A stretch of DNA of 64,000 nt from Rhodospirillales bacterium (GCA_020638285.1 JACKIV010000003.1:124001-188000), one strand, 5' to 3'. Shown: positions 1-8,828, counted from the first letter of the stretch. Made by a program: numbers and translations. Notes: generated by a model from the sequence alone, not told the origin.

Positions 1-564
1 GGGGCGGGCAGGGTCGTACCACGCTTCGGGCTCGCCTTTTGCGCTGCTGGCCGATGTTCCTGTGCCGGTGATCTGGATAGCGCCTTCTGCAATGGAGACG
101 GTGCTTTCCGATCCTTCATAAGCCGGGGTTGAAATCATGAACCGCTTGATGTCGGGATCGGTGCAGTTTCGGGGCGGTTGACCGGATCGAATGACATAGG
201 CAAGACGCTCCGGGTCGGTTCCGTCTGCGAGCTGCTGGCGGATCAGATCGGTTAACTGGCGCAAGGGACCATCCGGCATTTCCTGAGTCATCCGGTCCTT
301 CATTTGCTGAAACCGCAGGTCTGCGGTTTGTGCCTCGGCGCTCAGGTGCGTGATTTCGTCCTGCATGGCGATGCGCTGGCGATGCATATCCTCGATTTCC
401 TGGCGCATGGAAATGACGGACTCCGCAGCGCTCTGACGGCCAAACCAGAATCCTACAGAAGACGAGGCCGAGATCATGGCCAGAAACACAAGTCCGCGGC
501 TCACCCGGTTCATGGAGCGATTGCGATAGCGTTCATAGGGATTATAGCCGCCGGGTGCCGCCAT
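1..564 (-). CDS. membrane-anchored coiled-coil protein, 3' end outside window
   Basis: An open frame runs from an ATG at 564 to the window edge without a stop, giving the first 188 residues. The start is basic and Tyr-rich (MAAPGGYNPYERYRNRSMNR). One membrane segment follows at about residues 24-43, then a charged helical stretch (about 48-100) that looks like a coiled coil. The rest is a soluble domain with one visible Cys (PRNCTDPD). The start lies 7 bases past the lptD stop on the same strand, so it is probably the third gene of an sdhB-lptD transcript. A single-pass inner-membrane protein with a periplasmic coiled coil is the best reading. I do not recognise the family, and the missing C-terminus may hold the defining domain. 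Confidence 0.75.
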   Translation of the reverse strand, partial: MAAPGGYNPYERYRNRSMNRVSRGLVFLAMISASSSVGFWFGRQSAAESVISMRQEIEDMHRQRIAMQDEITHLSAEAQTADLRFQQMKDRMTQEMPDGPLRQLTDLIRQQLADGTDPERLAYVIRSGQPPRNCTDPDIKRFMISTPAYEGSESTVSIAEGAIQITGTGTSASSAKGEPEAWYDPARP

Positions 565-570
565 GGGAGG

Positions 571-2796
571 TTACTCCGAAGATGAATTCAAACCCAGTCC
601 CGATGTCTGGAACTCACCGATGTTTTTCAGGCCGATGCGAAACATGATTTCCGTTCCGCTATCTCCCGAGGATTCCCGTGTCAGGGTGCGGGTCGCTGTG
701 GCAGAAAAATTGACGCACTGGCCAGTATAATCAAGTCCCAGATTGGCTTTGCGCAAGCCGGGATCCTGTCCCAGATCCTGAAGCGCGGCCGTGCGCACCC
801 GCCACGCTCTTGCCAGTTGTACGGCGGCGCTGCCCTGAATCTGCTGACGGCTTTCGTCGATGGATGTGCCCTCGATCGGGTCGGAAAACAGATAGCGACT
901 TCCCAGTTCAACCGGTCCGAATCGAGCGCGGGCATCAATTTCATGACGCACGGAGGCCAGAGTCTGGTCGTCGAGCTGGAATCTGTAGTTCAGTCCATAA
1001 TCGTCGGCGTAGACACCTGAAATCTGTCCGACAATGTCCGATCTGCGCTCATCCAGCCCGGACCCGCTCGGGAAGGATGCCGAATCGTCTTCAAGACGAG
1101 CGCTTTGGCCCAAAAATCCGTCGATGCGGCTGCCTTCATGTCCGTGAAGACCTGTCCGGATCCCATAGGTGATGCGTGAGACATCCTCAACCCGATCCAG
1201 TCCGGGGAAACGATCCGGGTTGAAAAGATTGCTTGAATCCACCTGTGCATCCTGTGAGTCCTCGTTGGGCAGGGTGTCGTTATCGCCCGTGCGTGGAACA
1301 AGCGTCAGGGCGGCAACAGGCTCAATTGTTACATCGGCGCGTTCCATCGGTTTGACCAGAGGGAGCGAAACCACTGTGTGTGAGACGGGGACAATACGTC
1401 CTCGCGAGTCTGAATCCCCCGTTCCTGCACCTGCTGCCGTGTCTCGATCCAGAGTATGATAGGCATCCGCGCGGACCGAAAGATCCGTGACAGTCAACAG
1501 ACCCGTTCCGGATTCAAAGCGTCTTTGCCAACCCGCCTTTGCAGACAGGCGGAGCATGTCCTGTCCGTCCGATCCGCTTCGGCGCAGGCCGAGCGCGCTT
1601 GTATCCACGCTCCAGCGCCCACCCAGAACTCCGCCGGGCTCTCCCATAAAGCTTGCGATTACTTCGGGCAGAACGTCCGGCTGGTCGACTTTTTCGGCCT
1701 GAACCCGCGTATCCTGGAACGCCAGAACACGCCCAACCGCGTAATCACGCCCGGAGAATCGTTCAACATAAAGTTCGTTTTCAAGAACATCCCGGTCGCC
1801 GAAATCATATTGACGCAGATACTGATCGTCGGAGGAAAGCTCCAGATTGGTGCCCGCACGCCAGCGCTCATCGATATTCCACAGCCCATCCGCGAAAATG
1901 TGGCCTCGTACTTCGTCCTTTTGGCGGACGTCCTGCCCTGCGATGCTGTCGATGCGTCCGGAATGGGTGATGCTGCCGCTGGTTTTGAGCCGGGCGTTGT
2001 TCCATCTCTGGCGGTATTCTGCCGTCAGGACAGGGTTTTCTTTGGTCGTTGTCATGACGCCGAAAGTCGCGTCGCGGTCCGGGGCGATGGACCAATAGTA
2101 ACGGGGCATAAAAATGCCTCCCAGATCGCTGTTCCAGCCCAGTTTTGGAGAGACAAACCCGCTTTTACGCTTGATCGATCCATCTGCATGAGAAAAGTAT
2201 GGGACCCATAGAACAGGGACGCCCAGTACATCAAAAGTTGCATTTTTATACGATATGTCCCTGCCCACTTCATCATGCGTGACTTTTTCGGCGTTGATCG
2301 ACCAGAGGGGCGCACGTTCGGGGTGGGCTTTGCATGGCTCACACGGCGTATAGCTGGCCTGATGCATTTCCAGCTTCGTTCCGGCGGTGCGCTCTCCTTC
2401 TGCGGCGGTAAAGCGCGATCCATCGGCCAGAAGAGAACGCAGTCCCCGCACAAATCCATCTCGCATGGCGTTGTGAAGCTCGATTTCATCGAAGAAATGA
2501 ACGTCTCCGTTGGCTTCGTTCAAGACCACATGGCCGCGGGCGGTGACCTTGTCATTGGCAAGGTCGTATGTCACCGAATCGGCCTTGAGCATGCGTCCGT
2601 CCTGAGACATTTCGACATTTCCGCTTGCCGTAACAGTCTGGGTCTGTTCGTTATGAACAACGGTTTCGGCGGTCAGGTCAACCGGGACTTCCTTTGAAAA
2701 TTTAACAACATCCGCGCGCGCAACGAAAATCCCTGCGATCAGAGAAATAAGGAAAACCAAGGCAAAAACAGAATTCCTTGCCGTCGAAAGGCTCAT
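571..2796 (-). CDS. lptD: LPS-assembly outer-membrane protein LptD
   Basis: LptD is the outer-membrane beta-barrel that, with LptE, inserts lipopolysaccharide into the outer leaflet. From the ATG at 2796 the protein has 741 residues, usual for the family. A signal peptide covers about residues 1-28 (cut after VARA). An OstA/LptA-like beta-jellyroll follows (about 35-150), then the long barrel domain with typical motifs (VPVLWVPYFSHADGS, KSGFVSPKLGW). A Cys pair sits at 152 and 155 (CEPC) and one Cys near the C-terminus at 694, so disulfide linkage is possible but differs from the two C-terminal Cys of E. coli. The frame is open further upstream to 3063, but that part lies inside sdhB and is not LptD-like. 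The ATG overlaps the sdhB stop (ATGA), implying translational coupling. Confidence 0.95.
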   Translation of the reverse strand: MSLSTARNSVFALVFLISLIAGIFVARADVVKFSKEVPVDLTAETVVHNEQTQTVTASGNVEMSQDGRMLKADSVTYDLANDKVTARGHVVLNEANGDVHFFDEIELHNAMRDGFVRGLRSLLADGSRFTAAEGERTAGTKLEMHQASYTPCEPCKAHPERAPLWSINAEKVTHDEVGRDISYKNATFDVLGVPVLWVPYFSHADGSIKRKSGFVSPKLGWNSDLGGIFMPRYYWSIAPDRDATFGVMTTTKENPVLTAEYRQRWNNARLKTSGSITHSGRIDSIAGQDVRQKDEVRGHIFADGLWNIDERWRAGTNLELSSDDQYLRQYDFGDRDVLENELYVERFSGRDYAVGRVLAFQDTRVQAEKVDQPDVLPEVIASFMGEPGGVLGGRWSVDTSALGLRRSGSDGQDMLRLSAKAGWQRRFESGTGLLTVTDLSVRADAYHTLDRDTAAGAGTGDSDSRGRIVPVSHTVVSLPLVKPMERADVTIEPVAALTLVPRTGDNDTLPNEDSQDAQVDSSNLFNPDRFPGLDRVEDVSRITYGIRTGLHGHEGSRIDGFLGQSARLEDDSASFPSGSGLDERRSDIVGQISGVYADDYGLNYRFQLDDQTLASVRHEIDARARFGPVELGSRYLFSDPIEGTSIDESRQQIQGSAAVQLARAWRVRTAALQDLGQDPGLRKANLGLDYTGQCVNFSATATRTLTRESSGDSGTEIMFRIGLKNIGEFQTSGLGLNSSSE

Positions 2797-3587
2797 TTTC
2801 GTTCCACCATCATTTTTTTTACCTCTGCGATGGATTTTGCAGGGTTCAGGCCCTTGGGGCACGTTTTTGTACAGTTCATGATGGTATGGCAACGGTACAG
2901 GCGGAACGGGTCTTCGAGTTGATCCAGCCGTTCGCCTGTGGCTTCGTCGCGGGTGTCGATCAGCCAGCGATAGGCCTGCATCAGGATTGCCGGTCCAAGA
3001 AAACGGTCCGAATTCCACCAGTAACTCGGGCAGGCCGTCGAGCAGCAAAAACACAGAATGCATGCTGCCGGGCCTTTGCCATCCGTTCCATTCAGGGCAT
3101 CGGAATCCTCAGGCGCCTGAAGCCGCTCGCGGGTTGGCGGGGGGCTTTCGGTTTTCATCCAGGGCTCAATGGCTGCATATTGTGCATAAATATGGCTCAA
3201 GTCGGGCACAAGATCTTTAAGGACTGGCATATGAGGCAAGGGGGTAATTCTAACGTCGCCCTTGACCTCGTCGATCGGTTTTGTGCATGCCAGCGTATTC
3301 GTTCCGTCAATATTCATGGCGCAGGAACCACAGATTCCCTCGCGGCATGAGCGGCGAAACGTCAGAGACGAATCCACACTGTTTTTTATGTGCAAAAGAG
3401 CGTCCAGCACCATGGGACCACATTTTGACAAATCGATCCGGTACGTGTCCATGCGCGGATTGTCGCCCGTTTCAGGGTCGTAACGGTAGATCTGGAAGGC
3501 GCGTTTTTTTTTGGCGTCTGGCCCGGCGGCATCATGCGTTTTTCCGGGTTTAACCCTTGATTTCGGGGGGAGTGTGAATTCTGCCAT
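2793..3587 (-). CDS. sdhB: succinate dehydrogenase iron-sulfur subunit
   Basis: SdhB carries electrons from the flavoprotein to the quinone site of complex II. The 264-residue product has every expected ligand: C81/C86/C89/C101 for the plant-type [2Fe-2S] cluster (SCREGICGSC) and two C-terminal Cys groups, C176/C179/C182/C186 and C233/C239/C243, for the [4Fe-4S] and [3Fe-4S] clusters. The N-terminus has about 25 extra charged residues. The usual partners sdhC, sdhD and sdhA are not upstream: the next gene that way is divergent ihfA, so sdhB starts its own transcript and is followed by lptD with a 4-base overlap. Function is secure; the gene arrangement is unusual. Confidence 0.97.
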   Translation of the reverse strand: MAEFTLPPKSRVKPGKTHDAAGPDAKKKRAFQIYRYDPETGDNPRMDTYRIDLSKCGPMVLDALLHIKNSVDSSLTFRRSCREGICGSCAMNIDGTNTLACTKPIDEVKGDVRITPLPHMPVLKDLVPDLSHIYAQYAAIEPWMKTESPPPTRERLQAPEDSDALNGTDGKGPAACILCFCCSTACPSYWWNSDRFLGPAILMQAYRWLIDTRDEATGERLDQLEDPFRLYRCHTIMNCTKTCPKGLNPAKSIAEVKKMMVERK

Positions 3588-3760
3588 GGGAGGGGGTTCC
3601 GATCCGTCTGGAACAATGTCTCAAGGAGGGACGCAATGTCATAGCCCCAGCATAAATGGCTTGAAAGGCTTTGTGAAGCGCCATAACAGGAATTTTTTGA
3701 AGGGATACCGCAGGCCGTCAAGAGCACGTATTTTTTCTGTGGACGGATCGGGAGTTTAAG

Positions 3761-3789
3761 TTGACGCGGAGACATTCGCTCGTTAATGT
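3761..3789 (+). promoter_or_regulatory. candidate sigma-70 promoter of ihfA
   Basis: TTGACG at 3761-3766, a 17-base spacer and TAATGT at 3784-3789, ending 33 bases before the ihfA ATG. The -35 is near consensus and the -10 is weaker. It lies in the gap between divergent sdhB and ihfA. Confidence 0.5.
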
Positions 3790-3822
3790 GAGGAAACAAC
3801 ACGAAACAAAGGCGATAACACC

Positions 3823-4116
3823 ATGTCATCAAAGACAATTACGCGGGCAGACCTCGCGAGCGCGGTTCACGGAGCTGTCGGGCTTTCTCTTAATGATTCG
3901 GGAGATCTTGTGGATCATACCCTTGAAATCATGTCAGATTCTCTGGCTGAAGGCGCTCCGGTCAAGTTGTCCTCTTTCGGGAGTTTTATGCTCCGTGAAA
4001 AGGGGGAGCGCATCGGGCGTAATCCCAAGACCGGTGAAGAAGTTCCGATTTCTCCGCGGCGGGTTGTGACTTTTCGCGCCTCGCATATCCTTAAGGATCA
4101 GGTGAATAGAGGGTAA
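3823..4116 (+). CDS. ihfA: integration host factor subunit alpha
   Basis: IHF-alpha pairs with IHF-beta to bend DNA at specific sites in transcription, replication and recombination. The 97-residue protein shows the HU/IHF fold from start to end, including VKLSSFGSF and the arm region RIGRNPKTGEEVPI with the Pro that intercalates into DNA. The following MerR-type gene (92 bases on) is the usual alphaproteobacterial partner, which favours IhfA over HU. The presumed partner subunit, ihfB, is also in this window at 45.5 kb. Confidence 0.96.
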   Translation: MSSKTITRADLASAVHGAVGLSLNDSGDLVDHTLEIMSDSLAEGAPVKLSSFGSFMLREKGERIGRNPKTGEEVPISPRRVVTFRASHILKDQVNRG

Positions 4117-4208
4117 GCTTTAGGTTTTTGTTTAAGTAAAGCAATCCAGGTCTATGTAAATTTGTTATTTTTCCCAAAAAGACCAATCAGAATGATCGGA
4201 GGTCGCTC

Positions 4209-4847
4209 GTGAGTGTGTCTGAAGCCCTGAAGCCGCAATCTGTTCCGAATTCCTTTGAAAGCAATCCTCTTGAAGGACTTGTGGCAAAGGCTCTTGCGCC
4301 CGCCCCGTTGCCCAAGGCGATCGGCGTGTCGCGTCCGGCCAAGTCTCCGGCAGCGTTTCGCACCATCAGCGAGGCGGCGGAAGATCTGGGGGTGCCGCAG
4401 CACGTCCTTAGATTTTGGGAAACGAAGTTTTCATCAATTCGCCCTCTCAAACGCGGCGGTGGGCGGCGGTATTACAGGCCGGAAGATATTAATCTTCTCA
4501 AGAAGATACACAATCTTCTTTACACGGAGGGTTATACGATCAAAGGGGCTCAGAAATTTCTCAAAGGGGCCGGGCGCGGCACCGCAGCGGCTCCGGTTTC
4601 GGTGCCTGAGTCCGTTTCCGCAGCCCCTCTCTTGGCAGAAGATGTGGACGATATCTCCTCTGTTTCCGTGATGGATGCTCTCGATTCAGAGGTAAAATCT
4701 TTTCAAGCTCCTGATTCTAAAGAATTTTTTGAAGATAAGAATCTTGATTCGCCTCCGAAGCTGACACCTTTTCAACGGGAGGGGCTTCAGGCCGTTCTGG
4801 GAGAGCTTCTGGAGTTGCGTGGCCTTTTGTCTGTGGCCCGTGCCTGA
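4209..4847 (+). CDS. MerR-family transcriptional regulator
   Basis: The 212-residue protein has a MerR-type winged helix at about residues 52-115, with the helix-turn-helix AAEDLGVPQHVLRFWETKF and the wing GGGRRYYRPEDI. The 50 residues before it and the roughly 90 after it are low-complexity and acidic, with no recognisable effector-binding domain or Cys metal site, so the inducer cannot be inferred. It follows ihfA on the same strand, the standard arrangement in alphaproteobacteria, and is probably co-transcribed. A GTG one base before the chosen frame offers no better start. Confidence 0.9.
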   Translation: MSVSEALKPQSVPNSFESNPLEGLVAKALAPAPLPKAIGVSRPAKSPAAFRTISEAAEDLGVPQHVLRFWETKFSSIRPLKRGGGRRYYRPEDINLLKKIHNLLYTEGYTIKGAQKFLKGAGRGTAAAPVSVPESVSAAPLLAEDVDDISSVSVMDALDSEVKSFQAPDSKEFFEDKNLDSPPKLTPFQREGLQAVLGELLELRGLLSVARA

Positions 4848-4952
4848 ATGGTCGGGGTTGGGTCAATAAAAGACTAGCGTTTGTGCGCTGGATCGGTTAG
4901 GGTGCCTCCGGTCCCGGAGGTTGACGCGGGTTCCGGTTTTGATGCGGGCAGG

Positions 4953-5795
4953 ATGATACATCTTCACCATGGCACCGATACCGTTACCGTACGCCTTGCG
5001 CAGGGCGATGCGGAGATTGAAGCCGCGCAGCATCTGCGCTATAAGGTTTTCTACGAGGAATACGCGGCGACGCCAAGTCCCGATATGGCTCGTTTGCGCC
5101 GTGATTTCGACGATTTTGATGCCGTGACGGACCATTTGATCGTGGTTGACGAGGCTCTCGGCGCCGGAGCATCGGGAATCGTGGGGACTTATCGACTGTT
5201 GCGCGAGTCTGTTGCTCAACGCGCGGGCGGATTTTACTCAAGCAGCGAATATAACATCGCCCCCATTCTTTCCTGCGGCGTTCCGGTTATGGAACTTGGG
5301 CGATCCTGCGTTTTGCCGGCTTACCGTACGCGTCCGGTCCTTCAGCTTCTCTGGAAAGGGATCGCCGACTACATCACGCATCACGATGTCGGGATGATGT
5401 TCGGCTGCGCAAGTTTGCACGGAACCGATATTGGAAAGCATTCCAAGGCGTTGGCCTATATGTACCATAATCATCTTGCGCAGGAGTCTTTGCGTCCGCG
5501 TGCGCTGGATTCGCGCTATGTTGACATGAATCTTCATGACCGGGACTCTCTTGACGCGCGCGCGATTTTGTCCGATCTGCCTGCGCTCGTGAAGGGATAT
5601 TTGCGTCTGGGAGCGTCTGTCGGTGACGGGGCTGTTGTCGATCATCAGTTTAATACCACGGATGTTTGTATTGTTCTGCCCACCACCTTTGTCAATTTGC
5701 GTTATCGAAAGCATTATGCGCGTTCGACGAAAAAGGCACTTCCTGGAATCGAGTCGCTTCCCCCCGATCATCCTTTGTTGCGGGAAACCGCCTGA
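4953..5795 (+). CDS. olsB: ornithine-acyl-ACP N-acyltransferase (OlsB-like)
   Basis: OlsB transfers a 3-hydroxyacyl chain from ACP to the alpha-amino group of ornithine, making lyso-ornithine lipid, a phosphorus-free membrane lipid. The 280-residue protein shows the family's GNAT-like core: RYKVFYEEYAA near residue 30, DHLIVVD, and the signature VMELGRSCVLPAYR, then MFGCASLHGTD. The frame stays open upstream to a TTG at 4881, but those 24 residues look non-coding, so ATG 4953 is preferred. A PlsC-type acyltransferase follows 14 bases later, the expected OlsA partner. Other Acetyltransf_5 members make acyl-homoserine lactones, but the ELGRSCV motif and the plsC neighbour favour OlsB. Confidence 0.85.
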   Translation: MIHLHHGTDTVTVRLAQGDAEIEAAQHLRYKVFYEEYAATPSPDMARLRRDFDDFDAVTDHLIVVDEALGAGASGIVGTYRLLRESVAQRAGGFYSSSEYNIAPILSCGVPVMELGRSCVLPAYRTRPVLQLLWKGIADYITHHDVGMMFGCASLHGTDIGKHSKALAYMYHNHLAQESLRPRALDSRYVDMNLHDRDSLDARAILSDLPALVKGYLRLGASVGDGAVVDHQFNTTDVCIVLPTTFVNLRYRKHYARSTKKALPGIESLPPDHPLLRETA

Positions 5796-5809
5796 AGGGC
5801 GCGTGCGGG

Positions 5810-6559
5810 ATGGCAATTTTTCGTGCGGCGTTGAAATTGAGCGGTCTTTTGATACTCTCCGCTCTTCTGATTCCGGTTCAGGGGTTCATTCTTCGCTTTA
5901 CGCGGCAAAACAAGATTTTCTATATTATTCCTCAGTTCTGGCATGGGACTATGTGCCGGATGTTCAGGATTCGGGTGCGTGTTTCGGGGGCGCCACTGAA
6001 GGGCGATCGCGTTTTATATATTTCCAACCATTTATCTTATCTTGATATTTCTGTTTTGTCTGCCCTTGCTCCTGTGTCTTTCGTGGCCAAGAAGGAGGTC
6101 GAGAACTGGCCATTCTTCGGCCTTCTGGCCCGGCTTCAGAAAACAGCCTTCGTTGATCGGGCACGCGGGGCGGCAAAGCGCTCTGGCGATCGGCTTTCCC
6201 AAAGCCTCAAGGAAGGCCGTCCCATGGTTTTATTTCCCGAAGGGACGTCTTCGGATGGGCAAAGCGTCTTGCCATTTCGCTCAGCCCTGTTTGCGGCACT
6301 GGATTCTGCGCCGGGCACCTGTGTTCAACCTGTTACGATTCGCCTTGAAGACGCTCGGACGCAAAATCAGCGGAATTCCTATGCGTGGTATGGTGATATG
6401 GACTTAATTCCACATTTGTGGGCGTTTGCAAAAGGAGGCGGCGTGGGGGTGCATGTTATCTTTCACCCGCCTTTTTCTGTGGATAAATCTGTGGATCGTA
6501 AGGAAATCGCTGCTCGGGCTTATCGAATAGTGGCGCAAGGTCTTGTCTTGCCCTTATAA
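5810..6559 (+). CDS. olsA: 1-acylglycerol-3-phosphate-type O-acyltransferase (OlsA/PlsC-like)
   Basis: This PlsC-family enzyme has 249 residues, an N-terminal membrane helix (about 8-28) and both catalytic signatures: the HX4D box in NHLSYLD and the acyl-acceptor motif LFPEGTSSDG. Next to olsB it most likely adds the second, ester-linked acyl chain to lyso-ornithine lipid; some OlsA enzymes also make phosphatidic acid. The start is ATG 5810, 14 bases after olsB, and not the earlier in-frame TTG that lies inside olsB. The assignment to ornithine-lipid rather than general phospholipid synthesis rests on context. Confidence 0.85.
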   Translation: MAIFRAALKLSGLLILSALLIPVQGFILRFTRQNKIFYIIPQFWHGTMCRMFRIRVRVSGAPLKGDRVLYISNHLSYLDISVLSALAPVSFVAKKEVENWPFFGLLARLQKTAFVDRARGAAKRSGDRLSQSLKEGRPMVLFPEGTSSDGQSVLPFRSALFAALDSAPGTCVQPVTIRLEDARTQNQRNSYAWYGDMDLIPHLWAFAKGGGVGVHVIFHPPFSVDKSVDRKEIAARAYRIVAQGLVLPL

Positions 6560-6566
6560 TGAATCC

Positions 6567-7100
6567 ATGCGACTCGCTGCCGTGTTTGCAATTGTTTTGG
6601 GGATGGTTTTTATCGGAGATGCAGCGGGAAGGGCTGCGCGAGCTTCCGAATCGTTGTCTTTTTCTGCTGACATAAATGCGGAACCGATGGGCCGACGGGC
6701 GCTTGATCTGTTAACGAGCGCTGCGCCGGAGGTTGCCGCGATTCGTGGTTCGTTCCCCTCTGTCGCGCGGGGAGAGTTGAACGCAGATGGAACGCCGGAA
6801 ATATTCCTGCGCCTTGATTTTTCTCCGGAATTTTGCCCTTTGGGCTGTACGCCTCTGGTTTTTGTGTTTGCCCGACATGATGAATCTCTTCGCATGATTG
6901 CCCGTTTCGCTGCGTTTCAGGTCCGGATGGCAGACGATGTGACGTCCGGGGTCCGGGATCTGATGGTTTATGCTGATCCGAAGAATGATTTCATCTGGAC
7001 GCGGTATGTCTGGACCCCGGTTTCTCATCGCTATGAACCGTATCGGATTGACAGCAGGGGGCTTTCCGTCCCCTCGCTCCCTGCACCGGACGGGGGGTAA
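6567..7100 (+). CDS. secreted protein of unknown function, paralogue of the next gene
   Basis: The 177-residue product starts with a signal peptide (about 1-27, MRLAAVFAIVLGMVFIGDAA). The mature part carries an acidic loop, ELNADGTPEIF, like the D-x-N-x-D-G calcium loops of EF-hand or FG-GAP proteins, followed by a beta-rich stretch ending in SHRYEPY. The same order (LN-x-DG-x-PE, a P-rich strand, LR-I, R-D/N-L, RY near the end) recurs in the product of 7177-7707, so the two are tandem paralogues. The start lies 7 bases after olsA, suggesting one transcript. Two Cys in PEFCPLGC may form a disulfide. I do not recognise the family; periplasmic location is inferred. Confidence 0.8.
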   Translation: MRLAAVFAIVLGMVFIGDAAGRAARASESLSFSADINAEPMGRRALDLLTSAAPEVAAIRGSFPSVARGELNADGTPEIFLRLDFSPEFCPLGCTPLVFVFARHDESLRMIARFAAFQVRMADDVTSGVRDLMVYADPKNDFIWTRYVWTPVSHRYEPYRIDSRGLSVPSLPAPDGG

Positions 7101-7176
7101 CGTGTGGGAAAAGGGAAAAGCCTTTTGCGGGGAGACGAAAAATCCTGCTACACTGTCGGAAGGAAGGGGGAAGACG

Positions 7177-7707
7177 GTGCGTTCTCTGATGCGGTTTTTT
7201 ACGTTTTTCCTGTGCGCTTTTTTTGTTGCGGGTGCGCCCGAGGGAGCGTGGGCTTCAAAATTGAGGGAAAAGGTCGAGATGATCGACTTCCGGCCCTATG
7301 TCGAGGGTGATATCTATGATTTTGTTCACAAGGCCCTAGCAGAGGATGTTGAAATCTATGAAAAGCCACTGGAGGAGGGTGGTCCCGCTCGTCGCTTGAC
7401 CTTGTATATTGCAACAGTTGATCTCAACAAGGACGGGGTACCGGAATTTATGGCCAGCATGGATCGATCAACTTTTGAGGTCGAGAAGGGGGCTGAAAAT
7501 CCGCCGATTTATATCTTTACGGTGGATCCCGGTGCAAAAAATCTGCGCCAGATCGGGATGTTTCCGGCGGCTTCGGTGCTTTTGGGGTCTTTGTATACGG
7601 CGCAGTTCAGAAATTTGCTGGTTAATCCCGATATTCGGGACCCAACGCGGTTTATTACGTACCGGATGAGTATTGATGGAAGGCGTTATGTCGTATGGAA
7701 GGAATGA
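7177..7707 (+). CDS. secreted protein of unknown function, paralogue of the preceding gene
   Basis: The GTG at 7177 follows a strong ribosome site (GGAAGGGGG at about 7159-7170) and begins a 176-residue protein with a signal peptide (about 1-27, cut near GAWA). It holds DLNKDGVPEFMAS, matching ELNADGTPEIF of the upstream gene, then PPIYIF, LRQIGMF, FRNLLVNPDI and a final RRYVVW that line up with the paralogue. The frame is open back to 6970, but that part overlaps the upstream gene. It has no Cys after the signal peptide. It overlaps the next gene by a few bases, so all four secreted-protein genes look like one operon. Function unknown. Confidence 0.8.
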   Translation: MRSLMRFFTFFLCAFFVAGAPEGAWASKLREKVEMIDFRPYVEGDIYDFVHKALAEDVEIYEKPLEEGGPARRLTLYIATVDLNKDGVPEFMASMDRSTFEVEKGAENPPIYIFTVDPGAKNLRQIGMFPAASVLLGSLYTAQFRNLLVNPDIRDPTRFITYRMSIDGRRYVVWKE

Positions 7708-8828
7708 TGGGGGCTTTTTTTTCTAAAGGCTGGAGTCTTCGTCTTGGTGTCCTCGTTTGCGCGGGGGGCGGGATGATCTCCGGTGCGTGGGCGGCGGATC
7801 TGGGAAAGCCGAATCCGACTCCGGGCTATGATCAGAACGGCACTACGTACAAGAGTCGCTATCAGGAAGGCGATCCGATTGGCTCCGACAAGGCGTGGAG
7901 TCCGGGATGTGACGGCGATGTGATGAATACTATTTTTGCCCGGGCGTACCTGAACGCCCAGCAGGATATCATGGTCAACCAGACCCTTATCCAAAAGCCC
8001 GACAGCGTGTTCGAATATACCTGTTTTGACAAATGGCCGGGGATTGTGGCCGAGAAAATCCCGCCTTTGTTCAGCAAAAGCGATGCGTTCAAAAGCATTC
8101 AGATTGATGTGGGGACGACCCGCGGACCACGCATTGACAATACAGGTTTTGCCTCCGATCCGGCAGAATACCCGATGCGCGATGTTCTGGGACGAACGAT
8201 CATTCCGATTCTGACGCAGTATCTGAACGCTAATTTCCCTAAGGGTTATCTGGGTGGAACGACGACGTTGAATTATAACGGACGCCCTGCCTCGCCCGCA
8301 ATCGGGGACGGGACGTATTCCTGTGACGAAATGAACAAGGTCTGGGCAATTGCCAAGTGTGTTAATTTCATGGATGCCGGGATTTATACCGAAACAGGGA
8401 ACGGGCTTTTTTATGAATTCGAGGATCTGGTCGTATCAGTAGATGCGTCCGGAACGCCCACGGGTTTTGATCCGCGTATTCACCCGGAACCGTGCAATAA
8501 TCCGCCCGCGCAATACAGTCAGGCGATGATTGACCTGTCGAATAACGCCGTGAAGGCGTTCTCCCGTCTGGAGCCTTTCAAGCCTCCGCCAACCGCGGCG
8601 AAAACGGACTGGACCGAATTGCTTCGGCCAGGTCAGTGTGAGAATACCTATCCGATTCCAACGGGGCTGAAAGTCAAGCGCGACGAAAAAATTATGGATG
8701 GCTCTTTGGTAATCGACATTAAGCCCTATGAATATGACGAATTTGCCTGTCCTGTTCCGGGGTGTAATTACGACTGGGAAGAGCATAAATGCATTTCTGA
8801 CTATAAGGAGCGCAGCAAATTTCCGTAA
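7695..8828 (+). CDS. Cys-containing secreted protein of unknown function, paralogue of the next gene
   Basis: About 377 residues with a signal peptide ending near SGAWA. Three blocks are shared with the next gene: LNAQQDIMVNQTLIQKPDS followed by EYTCFD; CDEMNKVW then AKCVNFM; and a C-terminal CPVPGCNYDWEEHKC. The paired Cys suggest a disulfide-stabilised periplasmic or surface protein. ATGs at 7695, 7704 and 7707 compete; the last two sit after GGAAGGA and overlap the stop of the upstream gene. I recognise no enzyme motif. It belongs to the operon of small secreted proteins starting at 6567. Confidence 0.8.
   Translation: MEGMMGAFFSKGWSLRLGVLVCAGGGMISGAWAADLGKPNPTPGYDQNGTTYKSRYQEGDPIGSDKAWSPGCDGDVMNTIFARAYLNAQQDIMVNQTLIQKPDSVFEYTCFDKWPGIVAEKIPPLFSKSDAFKSIQIDVGTTRGPRIDNTGFASDPAEYPMRDVLGRTIIPILTQYLNANFPKGYLGGTTTLNYNGRPASPAIGDGTYSCDEMNKVWAIAKCVNFMDAGIYTETGNGLFYEFEDLVVSVDASGTPTGFDPRIHPEPCNNPPAQYSQAMIDLSNNAVKAFSRLEPFKPPPTAAKTDWTELLRPGQCENTYPIPTGLKVKRDEKIMDGSLVIDIKPYEYDEFACPVPGCNYDWEEHKCISDYKERSKFP

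Noticed and set aside
2797..3063. 89-residue upstream extension of lptD
   Set aside because: It lies within sdhB, has no LptD similarity and would place the signal peptide internally; ATG 2796 gives a proper signal peptide.
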